Assembly (NCBI GenBank): GCA_944327195.1
Contig: CALVGV010000006.1
Location: 1-61,643 of the forward strand
Origin: an uncultured Limosilactobacillus sp.
Lineage (GTDB): Bacteria; Bacillota; Bacilli; Lactobacillales; Lactobacillaceae
Reading direction: 5' to 3'
DNA: 61,643 nt
Below, piece by piece: positions 34,434-42,801 of this stretch. The position numbers and the translations under genes were made by a program. The first letter of the stretch is position 1. The number at the start of each line of letters is the position of its first letter. Under the pieces are notes generated by a model. It did not search any database. It saw nothing but the letters and a program-made list of their open reading frames with translations, and had not been told where the DNA came from.

Positions 34434-35732
34434 ATGCGAATGGTGGATGTGATTGATAAGAAGCGCCAGGGTGGGGAACTGACCGCGGCCGAGCTCCAGT
34501 TCTTTGTCGACGGGGTGGTGCAAAAAACGATCCCCGACTACCAGGTTTCGGCCCTTTTGATGGCGATCTACTTTCAAGGGATGACCGCCCGCGAGCAGAC
34601 CACCCTCACGATGACGATGATGAACTCCGGCGACCACCTCGACCTCTCGCCGATCCCGGGAATCAAGGTCGACAAGCACTCGACCGGCGGGGTTGGCGAC
34701 AAGACCAGCCTGCCGCTGGCGGCGATGGTGGCCGCCCTCGGGATTCCGGTGCCGATGATCTCCGGGCGCGGCCTCGGCCACACCGGCGGCACCCTCGACA
34801 AGCTCGAGGCAATCCCCGGCTTCCAGGTCGACCTCAGCGAGGCGGCCTTCATCAACCAGGTCAAGGAGATCGGCCTAGCGATCGTCGGCGCCACCGGCGA
34901 GGTTGCCCCGGCCGACAAGCGCATCTACGCCCTCCGCGACGTCACCGACACGGTCGATTCGATCCCGCTGATTGCTAGCTCGATCATGAGCAAGAAGATC
35001 GCCTCCGGCACCGATGCCCTGGTGATCGACGTCAAGACCGGGGCCGGCGCCTTCATGAAGCAGACGGCCGACGCCAAGAAGCTGGCCACCGCTTTGGTGG
35101 AAATCGGCCGCCAGGCGGGGCTCGACTGCAAGGCGATCATTTCCGACATGAACCAGCCGCTCGGCCACAAGGTCGGCAACGCCCTGGAAATCGAGGAGAC
35201 CCTCGACCTACTCAAGGGCAAGGGGCCGGCCGACCTGCTGGAGCTGGTGCTGACCCTCGGCAGCGAGATGGCGGTGATGGGCAAGAAGGCCGCCAATCGC
35301 GAGGCCGGTCAGAAGCTCCTGGAGGAGACGATCGCCGACGGCAGCGCCCTGGCCAAGTTCAAGCAGATGATCATCGCCCAGGGCGGCGACGGCCGGGTGG
35401 TGGATGACTACTCCCTGTTGCCGCACGCCAAGGACCAGGTGGTGGTGACCGCCGACCGGGCCGGGGTGATCAGCCAGCTGACCGCCGACGAGATCGGCGT
35501 GGCGGCGATGCTGCTCGGCGGCGGCCGGCAAACGGCAAGCGACCAGCTCGACTACGGGGTCGGGATTGAGGTCCACCACAAGCTCGGCGACCGGGTGGCG
35601 GTGGGCGACCCGCTCTTTACCATCCACAGCAACCAGGCGGACCTGACCGAGGTGAAGGCCCTGCTGGCCAAGAGCCTGCGGATTGGTGACCAGGCACCGC
35701 GTCTGCCGCTGGTCTACGAATGGGTTGACTAG
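34434..35732 (+). CDS. pdp: Pyrimidine-nucleoside phosphorylase
   Basis: A 432-residue cytoplasmic enzyme that splits uridine, thymidine or deoxyuridine with phosphate. Signature features are the KHSTGGVGDKTSLPLA loop (about residues 80-95), the phosphate-binding region and SGRGLGHTGGTLDKLE. The length and the Lys-rich insert (KKIASGTDALVIDVKTGAGAF) match Firmicute enzymes. The start has AAGGAGG upstream. It stands alone rather than in the usual deoxynucleoside operon, under a probable cre site. Confidence 0.95.
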   Translation: MRMVDVIDKKRQGGELTAAELQFFVDGVVQKTIPDYQVSALLMAIYFQGMTAREQTTLTMTMMNSGDHLDLSPIPGIKVDKHSTGGVGDKTSLPLAAMVAALGIPVPMISGRGLGHTGGTLDKLEAIPGFQVDLSEAAFINQVKEIGLAIVGATGEVAPADKRIYALRDVTDTVDSIPLIASSIMSKKIASGTDALVIDVKTGAGAFMKQTADAKKLATALVEIGRQAGLDCKAIISDMNQPLGHKVGNALEIEETLDLLKGKGPADLLELVLTLGSEMAVMGKKAANREAGQKLLEETIADGSALAKFKQMIIAQGGDGRVVDDYSLLPHAKDQVVVTADRAGVISQLTADEIGVAAMLLGGGRQTASDQLDYGVGIEVHHKLGDRVAVGDPLFTIHSNQADLTEVKALLAKSLRIGDQAPRLPLVYEWVD

Positions 35733-35753
35733 AATCGGAGGAATCGGAAAACA

Positions 35754-35935
35754 AGAGGCTGGGAAGAGACTCATCTCTTCCCAGCCTCTTTCTGCCTTCT
35801 TCTAATGTTACTCTGCAATCGCGGAAAAAAGGGCGCTCCTAGCAGCTAAGCCAGAACGAACTCCGGCCCGGTCCCCGTGCCAAAGCCCGTTCTCACTTAG
35901 CTGTACGGAGCGCTTAGAACCTTTTCCCAGCCTCT
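35754..35935 (+). repeat. Dispersed 3' repeat module, family 2, copy A
   Basis: A terminator (GAGGCTGGGAAGAG, 35755-35768, with 35775-35788) is followed by a conserved core (35801-35925) and by a second CCCAGCCTC arm (35926-35934) that could also pair with the first arm. Within the core GCGCTCC/GGAGCGC, AGCTAAG/CTTAGCT and AGAACG/CGTTCT are nested complementary segments forming a long hairpin. On the minus strand the core stem is followed by six T residues. Almost the same module occurs at 52598-52775. Confidence 0.8.
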
Positions 35936-36369
35936 TTTCTGCTGGGCGGGGCCCCAATTTCGCGAAGAAAGTGTGCCCCAGCCGCGAAGACCGCGCGGCG
36001 AAAGGGTTAAGGAAGGTTGACAACAGGCGGGTGACAGTCGCAACTTGTTTGTAACAAAAGCGGAAAAATGGCCAAAGTTGAAGCTAATTTCGCCGAATCG
36101 CAAAAAAAGTTCCGCAAATTTGGCCTTTTTTTGGCGGAAGCGAGGCCGCCCGGAAGAAATTTTTCGGGGTCCCGAAACTGGGCGGGGTGATGGGAAGGAG
36201 CCAACCTGCCAATGATTTGCCAGTGAGGGAATGTTACAAAAGATTACAATCCGGCCCGGCCAGCGGGGGCCAGCGCAAAACCGTTGTTATCTGTTCGTAA
36301 TCTTCACCGGTTATTATAGAAACCGTCGAAAATATGAACGAACGAAGAAAAGGATGGTAAAGTTACCTT
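35936..36369. other. Long non-coding region upstream of the Apf-type gene
   Basis: About 430 bases without a convincing gene. It includes AT-rich runs, direct GTTACAAAAGATTACA sequence near 36233-36248 and a TATAGA-like -10 near 36316. The Apf gene has an unusually long upstream region, which is common for abundant surface proteins. An in-frame small ORF at 36231 reads through the Apf start in another frame and is not supported. Confidence 0.4.
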
Positions 36370-37170
36370 ATGTTAAAGAAGAGCATGTTAACAACTGCAG
36401 CAACGCTTGGTATCGCCGCTTTGGGGATGGCCGCCGGAACGAAGGTTGCAAGTGCCGACACGACTTACACCGTTCAATCTGGTGACACCCTGTCCGGGAT
36501 CGTAAACCGCCTCGGCAAGGACTACTCCCTGGTTAACAAGCTGGCTCAAGACAACAACATCCAAAACAAGGACCTGATCTACGTCGGGCAAAAGATCACC
36601 ATCAAGGACGATGGCGACGTTGTTCTCCCGGTAAGCCAAGGTTCCGCCGCAACGGTGATCACAACCGCTGACTCCGCTTCGGCAAGCCAAGCCCCGGTTT
36701 CCGCCGCTACTAGCGCAACCAGCGCCACCAGTGCGGTAAGCGCCAGCGCAACCGTTTCGGCTGCTCCGGTTGCCTCCGCATCTGCCCAAAGCGCTGCTTC
36801 GGCAAGCCAAGCTCCGGCCCAATCCGCCGCTCCGCAAGCTAGCCAGGCTCCGCAATCGGCTGCTCCGGTAGCCACTCCGGCTCAGTCCTCCGCTACGTCG
36901 GCAGTTACTACCAAGGTAGCGGTTCAAAACACCACTTCCTCGAACTCCGCTGAAGAAGCAGCGCGGCTGTGGATCATGGGGAAGGAATCCAGTGGTAACT
37001 ACTCCGCTTCTAACGGGAGCTACTACGGGGCATACCAACTCGACCGGGCTTACCTGAACGGCGACTACTCCGCGGCCAACCAAGACAAGGTTGCCAACAA
37101 CTACGTTACTAGCCGCTACGGTTCCTGGACCGCTGCCAAGGCTTACTGGCAACAACACGGTTGGTACTAA
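36370..37170 (+). CDS. LysM-containing Apf-type (aggregation-promoting factor-like) surface protein
   Basis: A 266-residue secreted cell-wall protein. Residues 1-28 are a signal peptide. A LysM domain that binds peptidoglycan follows (about 31-75: TYTVQSGDTLSGI ... IYVGQKITI). A long Ala/Ser/Gln/Pro-rich linker spans about 95-190. The C-terminal module (LWIMGKESSGNYSASNGSYYGAYQL ... WTAAKAYWQQHGWY) is the lysozyme-like Apf domain with its conserved Glu. Codon use has more T-ending codons than the neighbours, consistent with very high expression. It likely affects cell shape, wall turnover or aggregation. Confidence 0.92.
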   Translation: MLKKSMLTTAATLGIAALGMAAGTKVASADTTYTVQSGDTLSGIVNRLGKDYSLVNKLAQDNNIQNKDLIYVGQKITIKDDGDVVLPVSQGSAATVITTADSASASQAPVSAATSATSATSAVSASATVSAAPVASASAQSAASASQAPAQSAAPQASQAPQSAAPVATPAQSSATSAVTTKVAVQNTTSSNSAEEAARLWIMGKESSGNYSASNGSYYGAYQLDRAYLNGDYSAANQDKVANNYVTSRYGSWTAAKAYWQQHGWY

Positions 37171-37198
37171 AATCAACCATTAATATCAACTTATCCGC

Positions 37199-37236
37199 AA
37201 AGGAGCTAGGAAGAGCGATCTTCCCGGCTCCTTTTG
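37199..37236 (+). terminator. Intrinsic terminator of the Apf-type gene
   Basis: AAAGGAGC pairs with GCTCCTTTT, with an inner GGAAGA/TCTTCC stem. Confidence 0.85.
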
Positions 37237-37325
37237 CGTTGCGGCGGGGAAAGATGTTTGAAGCAGCGCTTTCACCGGGGGTAGAATAGGGAAATAAGAC
37301 CATGATCACAAGTGAGGGATTGAGA

Positions 37326-38147
37326 ATGGAAACAGTAACCTTAAACAACGGAATGGAAATGCCCCTGCTCGGCTTCGGTACCTACCAGCTGGACGAGAAC
37401 GCGACCGCCGCGGCCGTGCTGGCGGCGCTGAAGACGGGCTACCGGCTGATCGACACCGCCCAGTACTACGGCAACGAGCAGACGGTCGGCCAGGCGATCC
37501 GCCAGAGCGGCATTGGTCGCGACCAGCTCTTCATCACCACTAAGACCCCGCTCAGCGGCTACGCCGAGGCCAAGGCGGGGGTCGACGATTCGCTAATGGC
37601 CTGCGGGGTTGATTACCTCGACCTGATGCTGATCCACTGGCCGGTGCCCAACTTCATGGAAACCTACGAGGCGCTCGAGGACACGGTCAAGGAGGGCAAG
37701 GTCCGCGCCCTCGGCCTGAGCAACTTCAACGCCGCCCAGGTCCAGCGGGTGCTCGACGAGGCCCGGGTCAAGCCGGTCTTGGACCAGGTGGAAACCCACC
37801 TCCTCTGGCAACAGGCCAAGCTCCACGCCTACCTGACCGAGCACGACCTGGTCCACCAAGCGTGGTCGCCCCTTGGCCAGGGGACGCCGGCGATCCTGAA
37901 CTCGCCGGCCCTGCTTGCCCTCGGCGCCAAGTACCACAAGACCCCGGCCCAGGTGGCTCTCCGCTTTCTAATCGAGGAGGGGGTCGCGGTGATCCCCAAG
38001 GCCCAGCACCTGGCCCACCTCAAGGAAAACCTGGCCGTCTTCGACTTCCAGCTCACGGAAGAGGAACGCGCCCAGCTCCGCCAGGCCGACCAACGGCGTT
38101 CGGTCGAGGGCTGGCCGCAGTCGATGCAGGTTGAAGCCGACTACTAA
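37326..38147 (+). CDS. Aldo/keto reductase
   Basis: A 273-residue NADPH-dependent reductase of the same subfamily as the protein at 33447. Catalytic residues are Asp/Tyr in LIDTAQYYGNE, Lys in FITTKTP and His in MLIHWPVP. The cofactor motif is VIPKAQHLAHLKEN. The start at 37326 has GAGGG seven bases upstream, and TAGAAT near 37282 is the likely -10. The substrate is unknown. Confidence 0.92.
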   Translation: METVTLNNGMEMPLLGFGTYQLDENATAAAVLAALKTGYRLIDTAQYYGNEQTVGQAIRQSGIGRDQLFITTKTPLSGYAEAKAGVDDSLMACGVDYLDLMLIHWPVPNFMETYEALEDTVKEGKVRALGLSNFNAAQVQRVLDEARVKPVLDQVETHLLWQQAKLHAYLTEHDLVHQAWSPLGQGTPAILNSPALLALGAKYHKTPAQVALRFLIEEGVAVIPKAQHLAHLKENLAVFDFQLTEEERAQLRQADQRRSVEGWPQSMQVEADY

Positions 38148-38165
38148 GAAGCAAATAACCGGCGC

Positions 38166-38202
38166 AGCCCGGGGAAGGCACCATCTTCCCCGGGCTGTTT
38201 TT
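38166..38202 (+). terminator. Intrinsic terminator of the aldo/keto reductase gene
   Basis: AGCCCGGGGAAG pairs with CTTCCCCGGGCT, then GTTTTT. Confidence 0.9.
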
Positions 38203-38203
38203 A

Positions 38204-38245
38204 AACAAAAAAGCGGCCGCCTCCCGAGCACGGGATGGCGGCCGC
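38204..38245 (-). terminator. Intrinsic terminator of the pseudouridine synthase gene
   Basis: AAGCGGCCGCC pairs with GGCGGCCGCTT; on the minus strand a TTTTTT run follows. Confidence 0.9.
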
Positions 38246-38253
38246 TTGCTTGC

Positions 38254-39138
38254 TTATTTCACTTGCTCCCACAGGGCGGCCAGGGCGGCCGGCAGCGGGG
38301 CGGTCAGGGCTAATGGCTGTTCGCTGAAGGGGTCGGTGAAGGCCAGCCGGGTGGCGTGGAGGGCCTGGTAGGCCAGCAGGGGACTGGCCTGGCCGTAGAG
38401 GGGGTCACCGACCAGCGGGTTGCCCAGCCAGGCCAGGTGGACACGGATCTGGTGGGTCCGGCCAGAGTGGAGGCGGAGCCGCACCAGGCTGTGGTCGGTG
38501 CCAGCTTCTTCCAGCCAGTACTCGGTCCTGGCCGGCTGGCCGGCGGGGTCGACCACCCGGGCGGCCTGGTCCTTGACCCGCAGGATCGGCTGGTCAATCA
38601 TGCCGTGATCTTGCGGCAACTTGCCCTCGACGATCGCCAGGTATTCCTTGACCACGGCGCGGCTTTCCAGCTGCTGGCTGATCATGCTGGCGGCGACGCG
38701 GTGCTTGGCCACCAGCAAGAGACCGGAGGTGAAGCGGTCGAGGCGGGTGATCAGGTGGGGCCGCAGGTCGGGGGAGTCCTTGGCAACCAGGTAGCCCTTG
38801 ACCCGGTTGAGGACGGTGTCTTCGGCCTCGCTTGGCCCCGGGACCGAGGAGAGGCCGGCCGGCTTGTTGATCACCAGCCAGTTGGCGTCCTCGTAAACCA
38901 CGGTCAGGGGCCCCTCGCTCACCGCCACCGTTGGGTCGGGGACTTCCGGGGCGACGGTGATCGTCAGCGGCTGGTTGGGGAGGAGCTTGGTGGTCGGCCG
39001 CACCGGCCGGTGGTCAACTTGGATCGCCCCCTCCTCGTGCTTGATATCGTTGAAGAGGCGGTGGCCCATCCCGAGCGACTGGAGGTAACGCTTGATCTTG
39101 ATTGGTTCACTGCCGCGGTAAACCCAGGTGTTTTCCAT
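38254..39138 (-). CDS. RluA-family pseudouridine synthase
   Basis: A 294-residue rRNA or tRNA modifying enzyme. The N-terminal part resembles an S4-like RNA-binding segment (IKRYLQSLGMGHRLFNDIK). The catalytic Asp lies in the HLITRLDRFTSGLLL motif (about residues 128-142), and the C-terminal part carries RTHQIRVHLAWLGNPLVGDPLYG. Target site unknown. It is monocistronic, and its start lies about 80 bases left of the tRNA-Asp gene. Confidence 0.93.
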   Translation of the reverse strand: MENTWVYRGSEPIKIKRYLQSLGMGHRLFNDIKHEEGAIQVDHRPVRPTTKLLPNQPLTITVAPEVPDPTVAVSEGPLTVVYEDANWLVINKPAGLSSVPGPSEAEDTVLNRVKGYLVAKDSPDLRPHLITRLDRFTSGLLLVAKHRVAASMISQQLESRAVVKEYLAIVEGKLPQDHGMIDQPILRVKDQAARVVDPAGQPARTEYWLEEAGTDHSLVRLRLHSGRTHQIRVHLAWLGNPLVGDPLYGQASPLLAYQALHATRLAFTDPFSEQPLALTAPLPAALAALWEQVK

Positions 39139-39169
39139 GATGAATGCTTCCTTTCGCGAGGCGGTTTTT

Positions 39170-39209
39170 GCAACAAAAAAGCGGCTGGGAAATTAATCCC
39201 AACCGCTTA
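39170..39209 (-). terminator. Terminator of the tRNA-Asp gene
   Basis: AAGCGGTTGGGATT pairs with its complement on the minus strand, followed by TTTTTT. Confidence 0.88.
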
Positions 39210-39216
39210 CCAGTGA

Positions 39217-39293
39217 CGGTCCATACGAGACTCGAACTCGTGATCTCATCCGTGACAGGGATGCGTCCTAACCAAAAACTAGACCAATGGACC
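39217..39293 (-). tRNA. tRNA-Asp (anticodon GTC)
   Basis: On the minus strand all four arms pair: acceptor GGTCCAT/ATGGACC, D stem GTCT/GGAC, anticodon stem CATCC/GGATG around CTGTCAC, and T stem ACGAG/CTCGT with TTCGAGT loop. The discriminator is G and CCA is not encoded. The D loop has 12 bases with five consecutive T (AGTTTTTGGTTA), longer than the usual 8-9 bases in this tRNA. It stands alone, with its own promoter and terminator. Confidence 0.95.
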
Positions 39294-39313
39294 AAATCTT
39301 AAGCACAAATAAT

Positions 39314-39342
39314 AATATACCGGAAGGGGCCGGTGGCGTCAA
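39314..39342 (-). promoter_or_regulatory. Promoter of tRNA-Asp
   Basis: On the minus strand TTGACG, 17 bp, TATATT, with the tRNA starting about 20 bases downstream. Confidence 0.8.
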
Positions 39343-39360
39343 CACGTTTGCGCAAAATAA

Positions 39361-39399
39361 TCAAAAAATCGGGTGAGCGTCATTGCTCCCCCGATTTAA
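39361..39399 (-). terminator. Intrinsic terminator of the 109-residue protein gene
   Basis: AAATCGGGGGAGC pairs with GCTCACCCGATTT on the minus strand, then TTTTT. Confidence 0.85.
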
Positions 39400-39411
39400 T
39401 TATGTGGTTGA

Positions 39412-39741
39412 TTAGAAGGTCGGCAACTGGGCGTGCCGGGCCGCTTGCCATTCTTCCCAGCTGGTTTCCGGTTGGCCGTTGGCGGCAAATTCCATCCCGG
39501 TCTTGGCGAGCACCTTGGCAAAGAGGCCGCCGACCAGCGATTGGCTCAGGTCAACCAAGGCGTCGACCGTCAGGAAGTTGTTTTCTTCCAGCACGTGGTT
39601 GATCATTGCCAGTTCGCTGTCGCTGGCCACCCCGGTGAGCACTTCCATGTCAGTTTGCTTGAAGTGCCGAATGTAGTAGGTCACAAAGGACTTTTGGGCG
39701 CTGGCCTTTGCTTCGTCAGTCAATTCATTAAATGCTACCAT
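39412..39741 (-). CDS. Hypothetical protein (109 residues)
   Basis: A small acidic, helical soluble protein without signal peptide, membrane segment or motif that I recognise. It starts MVAFNELTDEAKASAQ and ends in a Trp-containing helix (SWEEWQAARHAQLPTF). It has its own terminator and lies between tRNA-Asp and the MerR regulator, all on the minus strand. No function is proposed. Confidence 0.72.
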   Translation of the reverse strand: MVAFNELTDEAKASAQKSFVTYYIRHFKQTDMEVLTGVASDSELAMINHVLEENNFLTVDALVDLSQSLVGGLFAKVLAKTGMEFAANGQPETSWEEWQAARHAQLPTF

Positions 39742-39802
39742 TACTATCCATCCTCTTCAATTTTCTTTCAGTTTCTAGGATAGCACTTCGCAACCGGTTT
39801 CG

Positions 39803-40246
39803 TTAATCCAGCGGTTGATGTTTTTTCAGTTTTATCTCAACCGGCTTGCCCGGCACCACGCTGGCGACCACGACCTTGGTTTGGTCGCCGCTCAGCGGGC
39901 CGAGGTTGATTTCGATGCTCTGGTCGGTTTGGTCGACCGCCACTAGCCGCTCCCGGTAGAAGCGCCGCAGGGCCCGCAGGAGGTCCTTGTACTTGTCCAG
40001 CTTTTCGCCGGCCGCCTGGAGGGTGAAGCCCTGGTCGAGGTAGTCCTTGATCCGCATCGCGTCGAGGATGGCGAAGATGGTGAACTTGTGGTTGGCGTTC
40101 TTGCCGTCCTGGTGGGACTTCAAGAGCCCCTTCTTTTCCCAGTAGCGCACCTGGCGCGGGGTCACCCCCGCCAGGCGGGCCACCTCCGAGAGGGGAAGCT
40201 GGATTGCCCCCATGATCTCCTTTGAGTTCTTTGGAAATAAGCGCAT
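39803..40246 (-). CDS. MerR-family transcriptional regulator
   Basis: A 147-residue regulator with an N-terminal MerR helix-turn-helix (LSEVARLAGVTPRQVRYWEKKGLL, residues about 18-41) and a short helical region after it. The C-terminal half lacks the cysteines of metal-sensing MerR proteins, so it may sense a drug or another signal. Its start has GGAGGAGG upstream. It is divergent from a DHA2-type exporter; the shared spacer carries a palindrome over the exporter's -35, so control of the exporter is likely. Confidence 0.88.
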   Translation of the reverse strand: MRLFPKNSKEIMGAIQLPLSEVARLAGVTPRQVRYWEKKGLLKSHQDGKNANHKFTIFAILDAMRIKDYLDQGFTLQAAGEKLDKYKDLLRALRRFYRERLVAVDQTDQSIEINLGPLSGDQTKVVVASVVPGKPVEIKLKKHQPLD

Positions 40247-40299
40247 TTGTTCCTCCTCCTTTTCGTTCCAGGAATGATTGTAAAATTTTTCGCCAATAG

Positions 40300-40339
40300 T
40301 GTCAAATTATTTGACAATCGATCCGCGACGGAGTAAATT
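40300..40339 (+). promoter_or_regulatory. Exporter promoter with palindromic operator
   Basis: TTGACA (40311-40316), 17 bp, TAAATT (40334-40339). The near-perfect palindrome TGTCAAATTATTTGACA (40300-40316) covers the -35. It lies between the MerR-family gene and the exporter and is the likely regulator site. Confidence 0.7.
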
Positions 40340-40357
40340 AATTCCTGTTGAAATTTT

Positions 40358-41866
40358 ATGGAGAAAGAAGTGATTATTCCCATGACTGCTAAAGATGCGG
40401 TAGTGGATGTGAACGGGAAGCCCTACAACCGGACCCTGATGGTTGCGGTCCTGACGATGGGCTCCTTCTTTACCATGCTGACCGGGACCTTCCTGGCGAC
40501 GGCCTACCCGTCGATCATGAAGTCCTTTGACATCTCGACCTCGACGGTGCAGTGGCTGACGACGGCCTTCATGCTGACCAACGGGATCATGATTCCGGTT
40601 TCGGCCTGGCTGATTAACAAGTTTAATTCGCGGACGATGTACATTGGGGCAATGACCACCTTCTTGATCGGGACGATCATCGCCTTTTGCGCCCCGAACT
40701 TCGGCGTGCTGATCTGCGCCCGGATCGTCCAGGCGCTGGCGGTCGGGGTAACGATGCCGCTCAACCAAACCGTCCTCCTGTCCGTCTTCCCGATGGAGCA
40801 ACGCGGGGCGGCAATGGGGACGGTCGGGATCGCGATGGGGCTCGCCCCGGCGATCGGGCCAACTTTGTCCGGGTTCGTGGTTGATAACTACTCCTGGCGG
40901 GTCCTCTTCGGGATCATCATTCCCTTCATCGTCATCATTCTCCTGCTGGCCATCTTTGCGATGAAGCCGGTCCTGCGGGTTCACCAGCAACCGCTCGACA
41001 TCTGGTCGGTGATCAGCTCGACCGCCGGTTTCGGCGGATTGCTCTACGGGGTGTCGGAGGCCTCCAGCCGCGGCTGGGGGGACGCTTTGGTGCTCTCCTT
41101 CATCATCGGCGGGCTGATCTTCATCACCCTCTTCATCCTGCGCCAGCTCAAGCTCGACGATCCCTTCCTCGACATGCGGGTCTTCAAGCACCCGGAATTT
41201 GCCCTGGCGGCGGTTCTCTCCAGTACCGTTAACCTGGCGATGATCGGGGTTGAAATGCTGCTGCCAACCTACATCCAAAACATCCGCGGCGAGTCGGCCT
41301 TCCACTCCGGGCTGATGCTCCTGCCGGGGGCCCTGATGCTGGGGGTAATGCAGCCAATCACCGGGCGGATCTTTGACCGCTACGGGGCCCGCCGGCTGGC
41401 GATCGTCGGCCTGACCCTGCTGGTGGTCGGCACGATCCCGTTCTTCACCCTGACCGACAAGACGCCGGTCCTGGCGATCGTGGTCTTCTACGCCATCCGC
41501 CTCTTCGGGGTGTCGATGGTCTTCATGCCGGTGACGACCTCGGGGATGAACGTCCTGCCAGTGGAGGAAATGTCGCACGGGACGGCGGTTAACAACACCT
41601 TCCGCCAGGTAATGAGCTCGATCGGGACGGCGATCATGACCACCACCCTGACCAACGTCCAGGACGCCACCAAGCCGGCCCACCACCTGCTGACCAGTTC
41701 GCCGCTGGTTTACAAGGACCGGGCGATCGACGCTGCCTTGAACGGCTTCCACGCCGCCTTCGCGGTCTCGGCCCTCTTCGCGGTGGTTGCCTTCGTGTTG
41801 ACCTTCAAGCTCAAGAAGTCCAACCCGGCTCGCCGGGTCGCTGTTTCCGGAAAGGAGGACGCCTAG
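40358..41866 (+). CDS. MFS multidrug exporter (DHA2, EmrB/LmrB-like)
   Basis: An up to 502-residue, 14-helix drug:H+ antiporter. Features: FLATAYPSIMKSFDISTSTVQWLTTAFML in the first helices, RIVQALAVGVTMPL (motif B-like), and GLAPAIGPTLSGFVVDNYSWRVLF (motif C). The start is uncertain: ATG 40358 has no clear ribosome site, while ATG 40382 gives a protein starting MTAKDAV with a weak GAAG. It is followed immediately by a DUF4811-type gene, a pairing often seen with this exporter type in lactobacilli, and is divergent from MerR. Confidence 0.9.
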   Translation: MEKEVIIPMTAKDAVVDVNGKPYNRTLMVAVLTMGSFFTMLTGTFLATAYPSIMKSFDISTSTVQWLTTAFMLTNGIMIPVSAWLINKFNSRTMYIGAMTTFLIGTIIAFCAPNFGVLICARIVQALAVGVTMPLNQTVLLSVFPMEQRGAAMGTVGIAMGLAPAIGPTLSGFVVDNYSWRVLFGIIIPFIVIILLLAIFAMKPVLRVHQQPLDIWSVISSTAGFGGLLYGVSEASSRGWGDALVLSFIIGGLIFITLFILRQLKLDDPFLDMRVFKHPEFALAAVLSSTVNLAMIGVEMLLPTYIQNIRGESAFHSGLMLLPGALMLGVMQPITGRIFDRYGARRLAIVGLTLLVVGTIPFFTLTDKTPVLAIVVFYAIRLFGVSMVFMPVTTSGMNVLPVEEMSHGTAVNNTFRQVMSSIGTAIMTTTLTNVQDATKPAHHLLTSSPLVYKDRAIDAALNGFHAAFAVSALFAVVAFVLTFKLKKSNPARRVAVSGKEDA

Positions 41867-42568
41867 ATGATTATCCTCTTAGTGATCCTTAGCGCCGCCT
41901 TCTTCTACCTTTTCGGCGCCGTGTGGGTTGAACACAAGTCGCACCTGGTTTGGTCGATCCTCTCGCTAGTGGTGCTGATTGCCTCGGTGGCGGCCTTTGC
42001 CCTCCACGACGTCAACCACCTCGGGATGAAGACCGAGACCACCACCAAGACGGTCAAGCTGGCCTCGATCAGCAAGACGGCCAACCTGCTGGTCTACAAG
42101 CAATTGGGGACCGGTAGCGAGAAGGTCTACGTCTACAAGACGACTAATAATAGTAAGAAGCACCACACCTGGGTTGACAAGGACGCCAAGGTGAAGGTAT
42201 CGACGACCACCGGCGCGGCCAAGCTAGTGATCAAGAAGCAACAGTACGTTTACAAGAACGGCTTCTCCAAGCTGATGTTTGGCGTCCTTGGCGACAACAA
42301 GGAAACCAAGCAGATCAGCTACAACTTCAAGCTGAACTCGACTTGGGTTTCCCTGTCGACCAGCCAGGCCAAGAAGCTGGCGGCGGCAATGAAGAACTCG
42401 ACCAACCAGGCCCAGCTCCAAACCGCCATTGCCAGTCAGGTGAAGGCCAAGCTAACGGCTGCTTTGACCGAGAACCCGACCATGTCGGCGGCCGAGCAGG
42501 CCAAGCTGCAGACCAAGTACACCAACGAGGCCAAGGCCCAAGCCATTCGCAGCCTGCTTAACAAGTAA
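41867..42568 (+). CDS. DUF4811-type membrane protein
   Basis: A 233-residue protein starting right after the exporter's stop codon, so it is translationally coupled. Two hydrophobic helices at the N-terminus (about residues 1-18 and 26-46) are followed by an extracellular, Lys/Thr-rich domain with beta-strand character (VYVYKTTNNSKKHHTW) and a helical tail. It matches the kind of protein placed behind DHA2 exporters in lactobacilli, probably an accessory factor. The biochemical role is unknown. Confidence 0.8.
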   Translation: MIILLVILSAAFFYLFGAVWVEHKSHLVWSILSLVVLIASVAAFALHDVNHLGMKTETTTKTVKLASISKTANLLVYKQLGTGSEKVYVYKTTNNSKKHHTWVDKDAKVKVSTTTGAAKLVIKKQQYVYKNGFSKLMFGVLGDNKETKQISYNFKLNSTWVSLSTSQAKKLAAAMKNSTNQAQLQTAIASQVKAKLTAALTENPTMSAAEQAKLQTKYTNEAKAQAIRSLLNK

Positions 42569-42574
42569 TTTTCA

Positions 42575-42600
42575 AGCTCCGGTTTTGCCGGGGCTTTTTA
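42575..42600 (+). terminator. Intrinsic terminator of the exporter operon
   Basis: AGCTCCGG pairs with CCGGGGCT around a 5-nt loop, followed by TTTTTA. Confidence 0.85.
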
Positions 42601-42611
42601 CATAGGAGCGG

Positions 42612-42801
42612 GGGCCTCCGCTCCGCAGCTTCCGGGAGACTGGAACGGGGTGGGCCTCCGCTCCGCGAAAATCGGGGGCCGTAACGATGGTGGGCACGAC
42701 TTTGAGCCCCTCCGGGTCTCAAAGCTCGGCCTTTCACTAGGCGATAAATCGCCAAGTGAAACTTCACCATCTTGGCCCCCGTTTTCGCTCCGCTCCGGCC
42801 C
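42612..42801 (+). repeat. Structured dispersed repeat, family 1, copy 2 (with an extra head unit)
   Basis: The complete copy spans 42652-42801. P1 is CGAAAA-T-CGGGGGCC with GGCCCCCG-TTTTCG, P2 GATGGTG/CACCATC, P3 CTTTGAG/CTCAAAG, P4 TTTCACT-A-GGCGA-TAAA-TCGCC-A-AGTGAAA. Relative to copy 1, two P1 pairs and one P4 pair are changed on both sides. A partial head (42612-42651) precedes it and is shared with the insert of copy 4. It lies 43 bases after the exporter operon stop codon, behind a terminator. No gene is seen in 42569-43343. Confidence 0.85.

Noticed and set aside
36233-36251. WalR/YycF box upstream of the Apf-type gene
   Set aside because: The two TTACA boxes are 10 bases apart rather than 11 and only one half matches well, so I do not call it.
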